From contig NZ_CP054011.1 in the NCBI RefSeq assembly GCF_013267595.1, positions 1,750,147-1,814,146 of the forward strand: DNA of 64,000 nucleotides, in the 5' to 3' direction. The notes beneath the pieces are model-generated. The model made no database searches, was not told the origin of the DNA, and saw only the letters and a program-made list of their open reading frames with translations. Source of the stretch: Prevotella melaninogenica. Lineage in GTDB: Bacteria > Bacteroidota > Bacteroidia > Bacteroidales > Bacteroidaceae. Positions within the stretch are counted from its first letter, which is position 1. Every line of letters begins with the position of its first letter. The translations under genes and the position numbers were made by a program. This document shows, in pieces, positions 63,062 to 64,000 of the stretch.

Positions 63062-64000
63062 ATGAAAACAATCATATATAATAATATCAAAAAGGCTTGT
63101 ATGACTCTTTGCCTGGTTGGTTCCTTGGCAAGTTGTAACGATTATCTGGAGTATAAGCCAACAGCTGTTGTCGATGAGCAGCAGGCATTCCAAAACCCAG
63201 ACGAGATGGTGAATAGTGCCTATGCCATGCTGGGTGATGACTGGTATGGATACCCTTTCAATCTCTGGACATATGGTGATGTGGCTTCTGATGATGCTCT
63301 TAAGGGTGGTTCAGGAACCACAGATACAGATTATCATCAGGTGGAGGTATTCACAACTCTTACCCCTACATTAGGACATCTTGACGAGTTGTGGTATCAT
63401 CTCTATATTGCTGTCAGCCGTTGTAATCGTGCTCTCGTGGCACTGCAGGATAATGGTGAGGCGAAACTCGGTGCTGAGACAACAAAACAGCGTATTGCTG
63501 AGGTAAAGTTCCTTCGTGCTCATTTCTATTTCAAACTTAAGATGGTGTTCAATAAAGTGCCTTGGATTGACGAGGATGCTTATCGTAATAACAGTCAGGA
63601 GCAAATTAAGAATGATGAGTACACAGCAGAACAGCTATGGGAGAAAATTATTGCTGACTTTAAGGAGGCTTATGATGTTCTTCCAGCAACGCAGTCTCAG
63701 GGCGGACGTGTCAATAAAGTTGCTGCCGCCGCTTATCTTGCAAAATGTTATCTTGAGAAAGGATGGGGTGACGGCTACGAGGGTAGCACTGGTGCCAACT
63801 TTGTCAATAAGGAGGATATGAAGAAGGTTGTTGAATACACTGATGTAGTGAAGAGCTCACAATATGGCTATCTTGAGGACTATGGTGACATATTCCTTCC
63901 AGAGCATCACAACAGTAAGGAAAGTATATTTGCAGTACAACATTCTGATTACGAGGATGACCACACAACTTACGGACGTGGCAACTGGTCAAATCTTCTT
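63062..64000 (+). CDS. SusD-like glycan-binding lipoprotein (partial)
   Basis: The first 313 codons are present; the gene runs off the window end. The lipoprotein signal ends in LASC (Cys25). The mature start NDYLEYKPTAVVDEQQAF and NPDEMVNSAYAMLG, the segment WYHLYIAVSRCNRAL and the helix pair EVKFLRAHFYFKLKMVFNKV, PWID are typical of SusD/RagB. It forms the lid of the SusC transporter. Glycoside hydrolases that would reveal the substrate probably follow beyond the window. Confidence 0.95.
   Translation, partial: MKTIIYNNIKKACMTLCLVGSLASCNDYLEYKPTAVVDEQQAFQNPDEMVNSAYAMLGDDWYGYPFNLWTYGDVASDDALKGGSGTTDTDYHQVEVFTTLTPTLGHLDELWYHLYIAVSRCNRALVALQDNGEAKLGAETTKQRIAEVKFLRAHFYFKLKMVFNKVPWIDEDAYRNNSQEQIKNDEYTAEQLWEKIIADFKEAYDVLPATQSQGGRVNKVAAAAYLAKCYLEKGWGDGYEGSTGANFVNKEDMKKVVEYTDVVKSSQYGYLEDYGDIFLPEHHNSKESIFAVQHSDYEDDHTTYGRGNWSNLL

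Overview
The window looks like the chromosome of an oral-type Prevotella or a close relative (Bacteroidota). Three things point there. Promoters carry the Bacteroidota -7 box TAnnTTTG, often with a TTTG/TTG box about 19-21 bp upstream. The gene set is typical: SusC/SusD, a hybrid two-component sensor, PorU and PorV of type IX secretion, a DPP7-type S46 peptidase, and GH97. AT-rich intergenic DNA is full of repeats. No rRNA, tRNA, CRISPR array, prophage or conjugative module was seen.

Layout. 1-9.4 kb: YitT membrane protein, glutathione peroxidase, sirtuin, three consecutive FKBP-type prolyl isomerases, an Lrp/AsnC regulator, an amidotransferase-dipeptidase fusion and an M28/glutaminyl-cyclase lipoprotein. 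9.9-16.2 kb: a hypothetical protein, an SpmA-SpmB fusion, a polysaccharide flippase, DPP7 and a small membrane protein. 16.4-22 kb: an RNA-metabolism locus with a DEAD-box helicase (structured leader, UUG start), a probable small RNA and PNPase. 22.3-28.3 kb: an NlpE-like lipoprotein, a DUF3332 lipoprotein, a DUF6377 regulator and GH97 alpha-glucosidase. 29-34.7 kb: type II NADH dehydrogenase, M16 peptidase, PfkB kinase, A-type flavoprotein and a LOG-family protein. 35-43.8 kb: a decaying region with a frameshifted GH16, an IS982-type insertion, a TlpA-like lipoprotein without CxxC, a nuclease, and a surface-protein pseudogene broken by an IS4-type element and several frame errors. 44.3-54 kb: ispF, porV, porU, an FAH-family protein and the rplM-rpsI-rpsB-tsf block. 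54.4-64 kb: a lactonase, a truncated FISUMP gene, and the start of a polysaccharide-utilisation locus (hybrid sensor, SusC, partial SusD).

The most unusual content is non-coding. A 577-bp element with terminal inverted repeats is present in two full-length copies (18933-19509; 56147-56921) and two decayed ones. Its core hairpin shows a compensatory base change between copies. One full copy carries a nested 195-bp MITE flanked by TTAA; a second MITE copy supplies the stop codon of the DUF6377 gene. Three further repeat families occur: four arrays with a 9-bp period, three arrays of a 22-bp palindrome-centred unit, and a 22-bp array of unrelated sequence. A promoter-hairpin-terminator unit at 18774-18910 is a candidate small RNA.

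How the genes fit together. Several products handle peptides (DPP7, dipeptidase fusion, M28/QC, M16) or envelope folding and secretion (prolyl isomerases, PorU, PorV), as expected for an organism feeding on protein. GH97, GH16 and the sensor-SusCD unit add glycan use. All functional calls come from reading motifs; no database search was run.
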